DNA of 64,000 bases from an uncultured Alistipes sp. (GTDB taxonomy: Bacteria; Bacteroidota; Bacteroidia; Bacteroidales; UBA932): assembly GCA_900550465.1 (NCBI GenBank), contig URSC01000005.1, positions 113,965 to 177,964 of the forward strand, written 5' to 3'. Below the pieces are notes generated by a model. The model had not been told where the DNA came from. It worked only from the letters and a program-made list of their open reading frames with translations, and did no database searches. Each line of letters opens with the position of its first letter. Positions within the stretch are counted from its first letter, which is position 1. The position numbers were made by a program, and so were the translations under genes. This document shows, piece after piece, positions 8,801 to 18,444 of this stretch.

Positions 8801-8808
8801 TAAATTTG
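8801..8808 (+). promoter_or_regulatory. Candidate -7 box TAAATTTG for rocD
   Basis: Matches the Bacteroidota -7 consensus TAnnTTTG, 23 nt before the rocD ATG. No clear TTTG is seen at -33. Confidence 0.5.
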
Positions 8809-8831
8809 CGGAAAATAAAAATCCCTGTCCT

Positions 8832-10058
8832 ATGAATATATCACCCAAAGCACAGCATTACATCGATCTTGAAGAACGTTATGGAGCCCACAACTATCAT
8901 CCCCTGCCTGTAGTCCTCTCGCGCGGCGAGGGCGTCTACGTATGGGACGTGGACGGCAAGCGCTACTATGACTTCCTGTCGGCCTATTCGGCTGTCAACC
9001 AGGGACACTGCCATCCCAAGATAGTAAAGGCCCTGTGCGACCAGGCCCAGAGGCTCTGCCTTACGTCCAGGGCATTCTACAACGACTGCTTAGGACCCTA
9101 TGAGGAGATGGCCACCAAGTTCTTCGGCTACGACAAGCTCCTGCCCATGAATTCCGGTGCAGAGGCCGTCGAAACCGCCCTGAAGCTGGCCCGCCGCTGG
9201 GGATATGTCAGGAAGGGCATTCCCGAGAACGAAGCCCTCATCATCACCTGCGAGGGCAACTTCCACGGCCGCACCATCACCATCGTATCCATATCCACCG
9301 ACCCGGACAGCTACTCCCAGTACGGTCCCTTCACCCCCGGCTTCATCTCGATTCCCTACGATGACAGCGAGGCCCTGCGCAAGGTCCTCGAGGAGAAGGG
9401 CGACAAGGTAGCTGCTTTCTTAGCGGAACCTATCCAGGGCGAGGCCGGAGTCTACGTGCCCCACGACGGCTATCTGAAGGAGTGCTACGACCTCTGCAAG
9501 AAGCACAACGTCCTGTTCATCGCCGACGAGGTCCAGACCGGTATCGGACGCACCGGACGCATGTTCGCCTGCGACCATGAGGGCATCCGCCCCGACATGA
9601 TAACCATCGGCAAGGCCCTCTCGGGCGGCGTACTTCCCATCTCGGCAGTCCTGGCCGACGACGAGATCATGCTGACCATTAAGCCCGGGGAGCACGGCTC
9701 CACCTTCGGAGGCTTCCCCCTCGCGGCCAAGGTGGCGGTAGCGGCCCTCGAGGTCATCCGCGACGAGCACCTGACCGAGAATGCCGCGAGGCTCGGCAAG
9801 ATTTTCCGGGAGGAAATGTCCAAGATCAATTCCCCCTTCTTCAAGTCCGTCCGCGGCAAGGGACTTCTCAACGCCGTCATCACCGAGCCGCAGAAGGGTC
9901 TGGAGGCCTGGGATATCTGCCTGGCAATGGCCGAGAAGGGCCTCATCGCCAAGCCCACCCACCGGCACATCATCCGCTTCGCACCTCCTCTCGTCATCAA
10001 CGAGGAGCAGCTGCGCGAGGCCGCCGGCATCATCAAGGACGTATTCGAACATCTCTAA
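8832..10058 (+). CDS. rocD: Ornithine--oxo-acid transaminase
   Basis: Class III PLP-dependent aminotransferase, 408 residues, converting ornithine and 2-oxoglutarate to glutamate semialdehyde and glutamate. Diagnostic stretches are the N-terminal [14 protein letters not shown], the PLP-phosphate region [20 protein letters not shown], the [11 protein letters not shown] aspartate motif and the Schiff-base lysine K261 in [13 protein letters not shown]. Length and motifs fit ornithine aminotransferase rather than acetylornithine aminotransferase, and the neighbouring citrulline hydrolase supports a catabolic role. It is followed after 15 bp by ctlX, so the two are one transcription unit, divergent from the carrier gene. 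Confidence 0.95.
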   Translation: MNISPKAQHYIDLEERYGAHNYHPLPVVLSRGEGVYVWDVDGKRYYDFLSAYSAVNQGHCHPKIVKALCDQAQRLCLTSRAFYNDCLGPYEEMATKFFGYDKLLPMNSGAEAVETALKLARRWGYVRKGIPENEALIITCEGNFHGRTITIVSISTDPDSYSQYGPFTPGFISIPYDDSEALRKVLEEKGDKVAAFLAEPIQGEAGVYVPHDGYLKECYDLCKKHNVLFIADEVQTGIGRTGRMFACDHEGIRPDMITIGKALSGGVLPISAVLADDEIMLTIKPGEHGSTFGGFPLAAKVAVAALEVIRDEHLTENAARLGKIFREEMSKINSPFFKSVRGKGLLNAVITEPQKGLEAWDICLAMAEKGLIAKPTHRHIIRFAPPLVINEEQLREAAGIIKDVFEHL

Positions 10059-10073
10059 AGACAAGATATCACC

Positions 10074-10970
10074 ATGCAGACGACATCCAAGGTACTGATG
10101 GTCAAGCCCGCCCGTTTCGCCTTCAACCCGCAGACGGGCGGCAACAACGCATTCTCCCGTCCCGGCCGCGAGTCTTCGGCCCAGGAGAACGCCCTGCGCG
10201 AGTTCACCTCCTACGTCGCCCTCCTCAGGGCCAATAGGATAGACGTGGTCATCGCGGAGGACACTCCTCATCCGCACACCCCCGACTCCATTTTCCCCAA
10301 TAACTGGTTCAGCACCCACGAGGACGGCACCCTCGTCCTCTATCCCATGTCCGCCCCCAACCGGAGGAATGAGCGCAAGCCGGAGGTTCTGGAGGTCATC
10401 CGGAAAAATTTCGAGGTGCGGCGTCTCATCGACCTCACCTGGTGGGAAAATGACAATCTCTTCCTCGAGGGGACCGGAAGCATGGTTCTCGACCGTGATA
10501 ACAAAATTGTTTACGCCTGCAAGTCCTACCGTACATCGGAGCAGGTGCTCGCGGATTTCTGCAAACAGATGAGTTATACTCCCGTATTCTTTGAGGCTTA
10601 CGACCGCAACGGTGTCGCCGTCTACCATACGAACGTGCTGATGAGCCTCGGCACCGCCTATTGTATCATCTGCACCGAGTCCATCCGCCCGGAGGACCGG
10701 GAGAGGGTCCTGGCCTCCATCACAGGCAGCGGGAGGAAGATCTTAGACATCTCATTTGACCAGTTAGAGAGCTTCGCCGGCAACATGCTCGAGCTCAGCA
10801 GTCCCTCCGGCCGCCCCGTCCTCGTGATGTCCGCCACCGCCCGCAAGAGCCTCACCACGGAGCAGAGCCGCGAGCTCAGCGCACACTACAAGCTCCTCTC
10901 CCCCCAGCTCGACTACATCGAGACCCACGGAGGAGGCTCCGCCCGCTGCATGCTTGCAGAGATATTCTGA
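10074..10970 (+). CDS. ctlX: Citrulline hydrolase CtlX, arginine-deiminase fold
   Basis: Amidinotransferase/deiminase-fold enzyme, 298 residues, of the citrulline utilisation hydrolase family that releases ornithine, ammonia and carbon dioxide from citrulline without ornithine carbamoyltransferase. Visible active-site features are the substrate-binding NNWFSTHEDGTLVLYPM block, WWENDNLFLEGTGSMV, catalytic H185 in YHTNVLMS, and nucleophilic C292 in GGGSARCMLAEIF at the extreme C terminus. The length is shorter than arginine deiminase (about 410), and a separate arcA occurs at 53246. Position directly behind rocD fits: its product ornithine is the RocD substrate. Confidence 0.92.
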   Translation: MQTTSKVLMVKPARFAFNPQTGGNNAFSRPGRESSAQENALREFTSYVALLRANRIDVVIAEDTPHPHTPDSIFPNNWFSTHEDGTLVLYPMSAPNRRNERKPEVLEVIRKNFEVRRLIDLTWWENDNLFLEGTGSMVLDRDNKIVYACKSYRTSEQVLADFCKQMSYTPVFFEAYDRNGVAVYHTNVLMSLGTAYCIICTESIRPEDRERVLASITGSGRKILDISFDQLESFAGNMLELSSPSGRPVLVMSATARKSLTTEQSRELSAHYKLLSPQLDYIETHGGGSARCMLAEIF

Positions 10971-11027
10971 CATAAAGATTTAACATCAAAAAGTTTTCAA
11001 AAAATTAGGCAGTAAATGTTTTTTATG

Positions 11028-11035
11028 TATCTTTG
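11028..11035 (+). promoter_or_regulatory. Candidate -7 box TATCTTTG for the str operon
   Basis: Perfect TAnnTTTG match 52 nt before rpsL in an AT-rich 117-bp gap. The same octamer precedes the tRNA at 14503. Confidence 0.6.
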
Positions 11036-11087
11036 CAGCCCGTTTAATTTGACGGGAATAATGTAAAGTTTAGATTAACAAACATTT

Positions 11088-11477
11088 ATGCCAACAATTC
11101 AACAGTTAGTTCGCAAAGGACGCGAGGTTATCGTCGAGAAGAGTAAATCTCGCGCGTTGGATGCTTGCCCTCAGAAGAGAGGTGTGTGCGTGCGTGTTTA
11201 CACCACCACTCCCAAGAAGCCTAACTCGGCTATGCGTAAGGTAGCCCGTGTGAGACTTACCAATCAGAAAGAGGTCAACGCATACATCCCCGGTGAGGGC
11301 CACAACCTTCAGGAACACTCCATCGTGCTGGTGCGCGGCGGCCGTGTGAAGGACCTTCCCGGTGTACGTTACCACATCCTTAGGGGCGCTTTGGATACAG
11401 CTGGTGTAGAGGGACGTACTCAGAGCCGTTCACTCTACGGAGCCAAGAGACCGAAGAAGACAGCCGCTAAGAAGTAA
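11088..11477 (+). CDS. rpsL: 30S ribosomal protein S12
   Basis: Complete 129-residue S12, the decoding-centre protein of the small subunit. It begins [12 protein letters not shown] and contains [18 protein letters not shown], the loop with the conserved Lys of the streptomycin region, [10 protein letters not shown], and [16 protein letters not shown]. First gene of the str operon, with its own predicted promoter 50 bp upstream; rpsG follows after 33 bp. Nothing abnormal is visible. Confidence 0.99.
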   Translation: MPTIQQLVRKGREVIVEKSKSRALDACPQKRGVCVRVYTTTPKKPNSAMRKVARVRLTNQKEVNAYIPGEGHNLQEHSIVLVRGGRVKDLPGVRYHILRGALDTAGVEGRTQSRSLYGAKRPKKTAAKK

Positions 11478-11510
11478 ACATTTTATTAATTTTTCCTAAA
11501 GTATCAAAAA

Positions 11511-11987
11511 ATGAGAAAATCGAAGCCTAAAAAGAGGATTCTACTTCCTGATCCCAAGTATCATGAAGTTCTGGTCACACAGTTTGTGAACAACCTCATG
11601 CTCCAGGGTAAGAAGAGTATCGCGTATTCTATTTTTTACGACGCCATCGACATGGTGGGCGAGAAGATGAAAGATTCTGACAAGGCTCCTCTCGACATTT
11701 GGAAAAAAGCGTTGGAAAACATCACCCCTCAGGTGGAGGTAAAAAGCCGCAGGGTTGGTGGAGCGAACTTCCAAGTTCCGACCGAGGTGCGTCCGGAAAG
11801 AAAAGTCTCTCTCGCGATCAAGAATATGATAGTCTTCTCGCGTAAGCGTTCCGGTCACTCCATGGCGGAAAAGTTGGCCGCAGAAATCATGGCAGCCTAT
11901 AACTGTGAAGGTGCTGCCTACAAGAGAAAAGAAGATATGCACAAGATGGCAGAGGCTAACAAGGCCTTCGCCCATTTCAGATTTTAG
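11511..11987 (+). CDS. rpsG: 30S ribosomal protein S7
   Basis: Complete 158-residue S7, the primary 16S rRNA binder that organises the head of the 30S subunit. It starts MRKSKPKKR and contains the family block [20 protein letters not shown] and [10 protein letters not shown], ending [10 protein letters not shown]. It lies between rpsL and fusA with 33 and 17 bp gaps, as expected for one transcript. Confidence 0.99.
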   Translation: MRKSKPKKRILLPDPKYHEVLVTQFVNNLMLQGKKSIAYSIFYDAIDMVGEKMKDSDKAPLDIWKKALENITPQVEVKSRRVGGANFQVPTEVRPERKVSLAIKNMIVFSRKRSGHSMAEKLAAEIMAAYNCEGAAYKRKEDMHKMAEANKAFAHFRF

Positions 11988-12004
11988 CGTTTAAAGATTA
12001 GCTG

Positions 12005-14125
12005 ATGGCAAGGGATTTAAAATACACCAGAAATATCGGTATCATGGCTCACATCGATGCCGGAAAGACTACCACGTCCGAGCGTATCCTGTACTATACG
12101 GGAAAAACTCATAAGATAGGTGAGGTGCATGACGGAGCTGCTACCATGGACTGGATGGTCCAGGAGCAGGAAAGGGGTATAACCATTACTTCCGCTGCCA
12201 CCACAGCCTTCTGGCATTACAACGGAGATACCTACCAGATCAACCTGATAGACACTCCGGGCCACGTGGACTTTACCGTGGAGGTCGAGAGATCTCTGCG
12301 CGTACTTGACGGAACTATAGCGACATTCTGCGCAGTAGGCCGCGTACAGCCTCAGTCTGAGACCGTATGGCGTCAGGCTGACAAGTACCATGTTCCCAAG
12401 ATCGCCTACGTCAATAAGATGGACCGCGTAGGAGCAGACTTCTTCGCCGTAGTGGATGAGATCCGCGAGAAGTTGGGCGCCAACCCTCTTCCCATCTGCA
12501 TCCCCATCGGAGCTGAGGACAAATTCGCAGGTATCGTAGACCTGATAGCCATGAAGGCCATCTACTACGATCAGGACAGCAAGGAACTCGTCAATTACGA
12601 GATAAAGGACATTCCGGCCGACCTGCAGTCTGAGGCAGAGGAGTGGAGGAACAAGCTCCTGGAGACCGTCGCCGAGTTCGACGACCGTATCCTCCAGAAG
12701 TTCTTCGACGACCCCGCCACCATTACCGAGGAGGAGATCATCGCTGCCCTCCGCAAGGCCACCATCAATATGGCAGTCGTGCCCATGTGCTGCGGCTCTT
12801 CCTTCAAGAACAAAGGTGTACAGTTCCTCCTGGACGCTGTCATGAGGTACCTGCCCTCTCCTCTGGATGTTCCCGAGGTGGAAGGCACCAACCCTACCAA
12901 TGACAAGCCGGAGGTACGCCGTCCCGATTCCAAGGAGCCTTTCTGCGCCCTGGTATTCAAGATTGCCACTGACCCCTTCGTGGGCCGTCTGGCATTCCTC
13001 AGGGCATATTCAGGAAGACTGGATGCCGGTACTTACGTGCTCAACACCCGCTCCGGCAAGAAAGAGCGTGTGGCCCGTCTGTACCAGATGCACTCCAACA
13101 AGCAGAATCCCATCGACTTCGTAGAGGCCGGCGACATCTGTGCCGCAGTAGGCTTCAAGGAGCTGCGTACAGGTGACACCATCTGCGACGAGAACCATCC
13201 CATCGTCTTAGAGTCCATGACCTTCCCTGATCCTGTGATCGGACTGGCCGTGGAGCCCAAGACCCAGAAGGACCTCGACAAGCTCGGCATCGCCCTCGGC
13301 AAGCTCTCCGAAGAGGACCCCACATTCACCGTGCGCTCCGACCATGAGACCGGACAGACCGTCATCAGCGGTATGGGTGAGCTCCATCTGGAGATCATCG
13401 TGGACCGTCTGAAACGCGAGTTCGGCGTGGAGATCAACCAGGGTGCGCCTCAGGTCAACTACAAAGAGGCCATCCGCTCCACCGTACAGCATCGTGAGGT
13501 ATTCAAGAAGCAGACCGGCGGCCGCGGTAAGTTCGCCGACATCATCGTCGAGATCGGACCTGCCGACGAGGGAGTCACAGGACTTCAGTTCATCGACCAG
13601 GTCAAGGGAGGAAACGTTCCCCGCGAGTACATCCCCGCAGTGGAGAAGGGCTTCAAGTCCGCAATGGCCAACGGTGTCCTTGCCGGATTCGAGGTTCCCT
13701 CGCTCAAGGTCACTCTGCTCGACGGATCGTTCCACCCCGTGGACTCCGACGCCCTGTCCTTCGAGATCTGCGCCCGCATGGCATTCAGGCATGCTCTGCC
13801 CAAAGCTAATCCTATTCTTCTGGAACCTATCATGTCATTGGAAGTCGTTACTCCCGAGGATTACATGGGTGACGTCATCGGCGACCTCAACAAGCGCCGC
13901 GGACAGATCACCAACATGGACTCGAAGGGCAACGCGAGGATCGTCAAGGCCAAGGTGCCCCTTGCAGAGCAGTTCGGCTATGTCACCATCCTCCGTACCA
14001 TCACTTCGGGACGTGCGACCAGTACTATGGAATTCTCGCATTATGCAGAGCTTCCCGCCAACCTCGCCAAGGAGGTTATCGAAAAGGCCGGCGGAGCTCG
14101 CAAGTATGACGAGGATGAAGAATAA
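12005..14125 (+). CDS. fusA: Elongation factor G
   Basis: Translocation GTPase, 706 residues. G1 is AHIDAGKTT, the switch I region contains [12 protein letters not shown]3 is DTPGH, and G4 is NKMD. The later EF-G domains II-V are present, including the domain IV region [15 protein letters not shown] and a C terminus ending KYDEDEE. Third gene of the str operon; rpsJ begins 20 bp after its stop. Codon use becomes more CGC/GCC-rich towards the 3' half, as in many genes of the window. No mobile-element signature. Confidence 0.99.
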   Translation: MARDLKYTRNIGIMAHIDAGKTTTSERILYYTGKTHKIGEVHDGAATMDWMVQEQERGITITSAATTAFWHYNGDTYQINLIDTPGHVDFTVEVERSLRVLDGTIATFCAVGRVQPQSETVWRQADKYHVPKIAYVNKMDRVGADFFAVVDEIREKLGANPLPICIPIGAEDKFAGIVDLIAMKAIYYDQDSKELVNYEIKDIPADLQSEAEEWRNKLLETVAEFDDRILQKFFDDPATITEEEIIAALRKATINMAVVPMCCGSSFKNKGVQFLLDAVMRYLPSPLDVPEVEGTNPTNDKPEVRRPDSKEPFCALVFKIATDPFVGRLAFLRAYSGRLDAGTYVLNTRSGKKERVARLYQMHSNKQNPIDFVEAGDICAAVGFKELRTGDTICDENHPIVLESMTFPDPVIGLAVEPKTQKDLDKLGIALGKLSEEDPTFTVRSDHETGQTVISGMGELHLEIIVDRLKREFGVEINQGAPQVNYKEAIRSTVQHREVFKKQTGGRGKFADIIVEIGPADEGVTGLQFIDQVKGGNVPREYIPAVEKGFKSAMANGVLAGFEVPSLKVTLLDGSFHPVDSDALSFEICARMAFRHALPKANPILLEPIMSLEVVTPEDYMGDVIGDLNKRRGQITNMDSKGNARIVKAKVPLAEQFGYVTILRTITSGRATSTMEFSHYAELPANLAKEVIEKAGGARKYDEDEE

Positions 14126-14145
14126 CCAGATTAAAATTAAAAGCA

Positions 14146-14451
14146 ATGAGCCAAAAAATAAGAATAAAACTGAAATCATTCGATCACGCTCTCGTGGACA
14201 AGTCCGCGGACAAGATCGTGAAAACGGTGAAGGCTACCGGTGCTGTCGTGAATGGTCCCATACCTCTTCCTACAGACAAGAAGATATTCACCGTCAACCG
14301 CTCTACTTTCGTCAACAAGAAGTCACGCGAGCAGTTCGAGCTTAATTCCTACCGTCGTCTCCTCGACATCTACAGCTCGACACCCAGCACCGTAGACGCT
14401 CTGATGAAACTCGAGCTTCCCAGCGGAGTCGAAGTTGAAATCAAAGTTTGA
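14146..14451 (+). CDS. rpsJ: 30S ribosomal protein S10
   Basis: Complete 101-residue S10 ([14 protein letters not shown]...), which also serves as NusE in antitermination complexes. Motifs [17 protein letters not shown] and [14 protein letters not shown] are typical. It is the last gene of the str cluster here: the large S10/spc ribosomal operon (rplC, rplD ...) that commonly follows rpsJ in Bacteroidota is absent, and a tRNA gene comes instead. The stop codon overlaps the TTTG box of the tRNA promoter. Confidence 0.99.
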   Translation: MSQKIRIKLKSFDHALVDKSADKIVKTVKATGAVVNGPIPLPTDKKIFTVNRSTFVNKKSREQFELNSYRRLLDIYSSTPSTVDALMKLELPSGVEVEIKV

Positions 14452-14476
14452 CGTTAAGAAAAAAACACTATCTTTG
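14447..14476 (+). promoter_or_regulatory. tRNA promoter TTTG-N18-TATCTTTG
   Basis: TTTG (14447-14450, overlapping the rpsJ 3' end) and TATCTTTG (14469-14476) match both Bacteroidota boxes. The -7 box is the left arm of a perfect 11-bp inverted repeat. Confidence 0.7.
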
Positions 14477-14498
14477 CAGCTCTGATTCAAAGATAGTG
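14466..14498. repeat. Perfect 11-bp inverted repeat over tRNA promoter
   Basis: CACTATCTTTG and CAAAGATAGTG flank an 11-nt loop. The left arm contains the + strand -7 box; the right arm therefore presents the same octamer on the minus strand. There is no T-run after it, so it is not an obvious terminator. Confidence 0.8.
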
Positions 14499-14502
14499 AT
14501 TA

Positions 14503-14577
14503 GGACCCGTAGCTCAGTCGGTTAGTAGCACCTGACTCATAATCAGGGGGTCGCTGGTTCAAGCCCAGCCGGGTCCA
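14503..14577 (+). tRNA. tRNA with CAU anticodon (Ile2 or elongator Met)
   Basis: The acceptor stem GGACCCG/CGGGTCC is perfect, anticodon stem CCTGA/TCAGG holds loop CTCATAA with CAT, and the T arm is GCTGGTTCAAGCCCAGC. The T arm resembles bacterial isoleucine-2 tRNA (lysidine-modified CAU) more than elongator methionine, but identity cannot be settled by anticodon. CCA is not encoded. The D region has one extra base (GTTAGTAGC instead of the usual GTTAGAGC), which leaves a C-T mismatch in the D stem. Confidence 0.9.
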
Positions 14578-14610
14578 CTGCCTTTTCGGAGGCAAAAGGG
14601 GCTTAAATGA

Positions 14611-14642
14611 AGCACTTGCGGCAGGTCTGCAGGTGCTTTTTT
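14611..14642 (+). terminator. Rho-independent terminator after the tRNA
   Basis: AGCACTTGC pairs with GCAGGTGCT (one G-T), followed by seven Ts. A second small hairpin CCTTTT/AAAAGG lies just upstream. Confidence 0.8.
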
Positions 14643-14935
14643 CATAATCGTGGGTGTAGGTATGGAGCGTTGCTGAGAGGAATATCCGTGGAAATCAATG
14701 GTTTACCCTGTTGTGCTGCTCCCGTCATGGGGTTTTAATGCCGTCCCGGGAGCGGAAATCTTTGTTATGTGCTTGTTAATCAAGGGTTGTGTGCTCTTGG
14801 GAACTCCCATAAAAGTCTGTAGGCATTAGGATAGGGAAGACATTGCGGCAGGCTGGTGTGATTTCATACTGCAGCGGCTGCAGAGAATGGGGAAAACTGC
14901 CAGTGCAGGGAATGCGGATAAAAATTTGGCAGATA
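14643..14935. other. Non-coding stretch, only a small inverted repeat seen
   Basis: No credible gene between the tRNA terminator and the pruA promoter. The only structure seen is GCTCCCG (14718-14724) with CGGGAGC (14747-14753), a perfect 7-bp inverted repeat around 22 nt of no recognised family. Confidence 0.5.
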
Positions 14936-14966
14936 TTTGAAAAATTTTGAAAAATCTGTATATTCG
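14936..14966 (+). promoter_or_regulatory. Candidate promoter TTTG-N19-TATATTCG for pruA
   Basis: The -33 TTTG is exact, the spacer is 19 nt, and the -7 box has one mismatch to TAnnTTTG. It lies 40 nt upstream of the start codon. Confidence 0.6.
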
Positions 14967-15006
14967 TGGGCGATTGACAAAACAACTAACAAAACACCCA
15001 TAGAGT

Positions 15007-16632
15007 ATGAAAAATGCAGTTTTCAATTTCCCTCTGCCGGCCAATGAACCGGTGAAATCCTATCTGAAAGGCTCTCCCGAGCGGGTAGCCCTCGAAGCCG
15101 AGCTCAAGAGACAGAGCAGCATCGAACTGGATATTCCCCTGATTATCGGCGGCAAGGAAGTGCGTACAGGCAACACCGGTAAGGTGGTTATGCCTCACGA
15201 TCATGCCCATGTGCTGGCAACATATCATAAGGCCGGTCCCGAGGAGGTCAGGATGGCCATCAAGGCGGCTCTCGACGCTCACGAGGAGTGGGCGGAGCTG
15301 GACTGGACGGTCCGCGCCTCCATCATGCTCAAGATAGCCGACCTGCTCGCAGGCAAGTACCGCGCCGTGATCAACGCAGCCTGCATGCTCGGACAGAGCA
15401 AGAACTTCTATCAGGCAGAGATCGACTCCGCATGCGAGACGATCGACTTCCTGCGCTACAACGCCGCTTTCGCCTCCAAGATCTACGGCATCCAGCCCAA
15501 GAGCGGCCCCAACCAGATCAACAGTGTGGAATACCGTCCCCTCGAGGGCTTCATCTTCGCACTGACCCCGTTCAACTTCACTTCCATCGCATCTAACCTC
15601 TCGATGTCTCCTGCACTGATGGGCAACACCGTGGTATGGAAGCCTTCCACCACGGCCATCCTCTCCAACTACTATCTGATGAAGATCTACGAGGAGGCCG
15701 GCGTGCCTGCAGGTGTAGTGAACTTCATTCCCGGAAGCGGTTCAGTCATAGGTAAGGAGATATTCGCGTCCAAGGATCTGGCCGGCGTGCATTTCACCGG
15801 TTCCAGCGCTACATTCAACACCCTGTGGCGTCAGGTGGGCGACAATATCGCCAACTACCGCTCCTATCCCCGTCTGGTGGGTGAGACCGGAGGCAAGGAC
15901 TTCATCTTCGTGCATCCTTCGGCAGTGGCCGAGGAGGTCGGCAATGCGGCTTACTGCGGTGCCTTCGAGTTCCAGGGCCAGAAATGTTCCGCCGCTTCCC
16001 GTATGTACGCGCCCAAGTCCCTGTGGCCTGCTGTCCTCGAGAAGATCAAGGATACAGCCGCTAAGGTGAAAATGGGTGATGTCTGCGATCCCTCGAACTT
16101 CATCAACGCCGTCATCGATGAGGCTTCCTTCGACAACATCGCATCCTACATCGAATACGCCAAGACATCGAAAGACGCTGAGATCGTGCTGGGCGGCGGA
16201 TATGACAAGTCCAAGGGCTATTTCGTGGAGCCTACTGTCATCGTCACCGCAGACCCCCATTTCAAGAGCATGGAGGAGGAGATCTTCGGCCCCGTCCTCA
16301 CAGTCTACGTCTATGACGACGCTGATGTGGACAAGGCTGTCGAGCTTTGCGACACCACCTCTCCTTACGGCCTGACCGGTGCTATCTGGGGTCGCGACCG
16401 TCTGGCTCTCGAGAAGATTTCCCGCAGGCTGAAATACGCTGCCGGCAACTTCTACATCAACGACAAGCCCACCGGAGCCGTAGTCGGCATGCAGCCTTTC
16501 GGCGGCGCCCGCGCATCCGGTACCAACGACAAGGCCGGCGGCGAGTTCAACCTCATCCGCTGGGTGCTGCCGCGTGCGGTGAAGGAGACTCTGGTTCCTC
16601 CCACAGACCATCGCTACACTTATATGAAGTAG
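15007..16632 (+). CDS. pruA: L-glutamate gamma-semialdehyde (P5C) dehydrogenase
   Basis: NAD-dependent aldehyde dehydrogenase, 541 residues, oxidising glutamate semialdehyde to glutamate. The oxyanion/cofactor region FALTPFNFTSIASNLSMSP, the general-base motif GETGGKDF, and catalytic C327 in FQGQKCSAASR are present, as are EIFGPVLTVYVYDD and the C-terminal QPFGGARASGTNDKAGG. Length and motifs match the stand-alone bacterial/mitochondrial P5C dehydrogenase type, not the PutA bifunctional enzyme. It is monocistronic, with its own promoter and a terminator shared with the convergent gene. It completes the path from the RocD product. Confidence 0.96.
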   Translation: MKNAVFNFPLPANEPVKSYLKGSPERVALEAELKRQSSIELDIPLIIGGKEVRTGNTGKVVMPHDHAHVLATYHKAGPEEVRMAIKAALDAHEEWAELDWTVRASIMLKIADLLAGKYRAVINAACMLGQSKNFYQAEIDSACETIDFLRYNAAFASKIYGIQPKSGPNQINSVEYRPLEGFIFALTPFNFTSIASNLSMSPALMGNTVVWKPSTTAILSNYYLMKIYEEAGVPAGVVNFIPGSGSVIGKEIFASKDLAGVHFTGSSATFNTLWRQVGDNIANYRSYPRLVGETGGKDFIFVHPSAVAEEVGNAAYCGAFEFQGQKCSAASRMYAPKSLWPAVLEKIKDTAAKVKMGDVCDPSNFINAVIDEASFDNIASYIEYAKTSKDAEIVLGGGYDKSKGYFVEPTVIVTADPHFKSMEEEIFGPVLTVYVYDDADVDKAVELCDTTSPYGLTGAIWGRDRLALEKISRRLKYAAGNFYINDKPTGAVVGMQPFGGARASGTNDKAGGEFNLIRWVLPRAVKETLVPPTDHRYTYMK

Positions 16633-16670
16633 AACACACCGTTTAGGAGAATAACAGGTGGATAAATGAG

Positions 16671-16709
16671 AATCCCCGTCACGTCTGCTTTTCGTGGCGG
16701 GGATTTGTA
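16671..16709. terminator. Bidirectional terminator hairpin
   Basis: AATCCCCG-T-CACG pairs with CGTG-G-CGGGGATT between convergent genes. Only short T or A runs flank it. Confidence 0.65.
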
Positions 16710-16727
16710 TTGTTCTGGTATTGCTGC

Positions 16728-18293
16728 TTATTCGGAGATTTTCCAGTCGGAGATGTTGTGGACTTCCCGGTCGAAGTCGATGTCGACCTTTATGACGGGA
16801 AGGCCGCAGAGGGAGAAGCGCTCGGGGTACTGTTTCAGGTCAATCTGCTGCATGGCGGTATCTGCGCTGGAGCCAATCTTCAGTTCCACGAGGTAGAGTC
16901 TGGTGGTGGTGCGCATGACCATGTCCACTCTGCCTTTCGGGGTGCGGACTTCCACGTCCACGTAGTAGCCCAGGAGGGAGAATATGATGTAGAGCACCTG
17001 CTGCCAGTGTCCCTCGTAGTCGGTGTTGTCTGTGTAGGGGACGGTGCCCAGGAAAGTTTGCAATGTGAGTAGTGCGCCGTTGATGTCCTCACGGTAGATA
17101 CATTCATACATTTCTCCCACGGTATTGCGCCCGGCTCTGGCCTGTTCATGTAGATAGCTGGGCAGCAGGCTGTGCATCATGCCGGTACGAACTTCTGTAT
17201 TCGGTAGGTCAAGGGTGTACATTTCCGATACATGGGAATAGTTTTTTATGGTGATATATCCGCTTTGATACAGCAGTGGAGTAATATCGGTCATTCGTTC
17301 CGTTGGGGCATCGAAGTCCGCTGCAGCAGCCTTCCATCCGCCTATCTGCGACGGAAGGATGTGATATTTTCTCAGCATTTCCAGTAGATAAGTCGGGGTT
17401 CCGCTGCCGAACCAGTAGGAGTCCAGTTTGGCATTGGCGAAGGCCCTGATGAGACTGAACGGATTGTAGATATCGGGAGAGGGCCATGTGAAGTGGTAGC
17501 CGTCGTATTTGGTCTTGAGCTTGTCTATAGTCCTTTCGCGGCTTGTCTTCAGTCTCTGCGCCAGTTTGTCGATGTCCGCGTTCATCTGAGTAAGCATCTC
17601 GTCCTCCGATATGCCGCAGACAGCGGCGTAGGATTCCAGCATGCTGATATTCTCCAGATTGTTGAGTTCGCTGAAGATACTGAGCTGCGAGAACTTGGTT
17701 ATGCCGGTCATGAATACGAACCTGAGGTACTGGTCGCTGGCCTTGAGCGGGCTATAGAAATTGCGCATGACGTTGCGCAGCACCGGCAGGGTCTTGTCTT
17801 CATGCACTACGTCCAGCAGAGGGGCATCGTATTCGTCAATCAGAATAACTACTCTCTGTCCGGTCTGCTTATAGGCGGTCGCTATCAGATTTTTCAGTCT
17901 GAGATTGGAGTCTTTATCTTCGGGAACGATGCCGTATTCCCTCTCGTGCCACGAGAGCTGGTTGCCCAATGCCGCCTCCAACTGCTCTTTTTCCATGTGC
18001 TTTGCGATACTCATATCGAAGTGAAGCACTGGATACACCGTCCATTCTTTTTCCAAGGAGTCGATTGCCAGCCCCTGGAACAGCTCCTTCCTGCCCTGGA
18101 AATAATATTTCAGCGTGGATACGAGGAGCGACTTGCCGAACCTCCTGGGCCGGCTGAGAAAGATGAACTTAGCGTCGGAGTGAGTCATCCTGTAGATGTA
18201 CTCCGTCTTGTCGATGTAGAGGAAGTTCCCCGTCGTCCTTATCTCGGCGAAGTCCTGCCGTCCTACCGGGTAGAGTCTCTGCTGCATGTCCAT
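16728..18293 (-). CDS. AAA-ATPase-like protein with C-terminal PD-(D/E)XK nuclease fold
   Basis: Member of the AAA-ATPase_like plus PDDEXK_9 family that is often present in many copies in Bacteroidota. From the ATG at 18293 it has 521 residues; an earlier in-frame ATG at 18320 is possible. The N terminus LYPVGRQDFAEIR and IDKTEYIYRM is the family signature, with a Walker A variant RPRRFGKS at about residue 50 and a Walker B-like VVILIDEYDAPLL near 140. The C-terminal domain has VDMVMRTTTRLYLVELKIG, matching the D...ExK of the nuclease fold. Biological role is unproven; defence or mobile-element control has been suggested for such families. It is convergent with pruA. Confidence 0.88.
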   Translation of the reverse strand: MDMQQRLYPVGRQDFAEIRTTGNFLYIDKTEYIYRMTHSDAKFIFLSRPRRFGKSLLVSTLKYYFQGRKELFQGLAIDSLEKEWTVYPVLHFDMSIAKHMEKEQLEAALGNQLSWHEREYGIVPEDKDSNLRLKNLIATAYKQTGQRVVILIDEYDAPLLDVVHEDKTLPVLRNVMRNFYSPLKASDQYLRFVFMTGITKFSQLSIFSELNNLENISMLESYAAVCGISEDEMLTQMNADIDKLAQRLKTSRERTIDKLKTKYDGYHFTWPSPDIYNPFSLIRAFANAKLDSYWFGSGTPTYLLEMLRKYHILPSQIGGWKAAAADFDAPTERMTDITPLLYQSGYITIKNYSHVSEMYTLDLPNTEVRTGMMHSLLPSYLHEQARAGRNTVGEMYECIYREDINGALLTLQTFLGTVPYTDNTDYEGHWQQVLYIIFSLLGYYVDVEVRTPKGRVDMVMRTTTRLYLVELKIGSSADTAMQQIDLKQYPERFSLCGLPVIKVDIDFDREVHNISDWKISE

Positions 18294-18444
18294 GGTCGTT
18301 TGATTTAAAGTGTTCAACATCCAAAGTTACTAAAATTATCCTAACCGCTGCCGCACACCGTTTCTTTTCAGGCAGTCTTGCTTCAGTTTGACGAGATGTT
18401 CTACGTGGTTGAATTCAGTAGCGATACCGCTGTTGATACTTTCT

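Noticed and set aside
9420..10628. 402-codon minus-strand frame across rocD and ctlX
   Set aside because: Shadow of two well-supported enzymes on the other strand.
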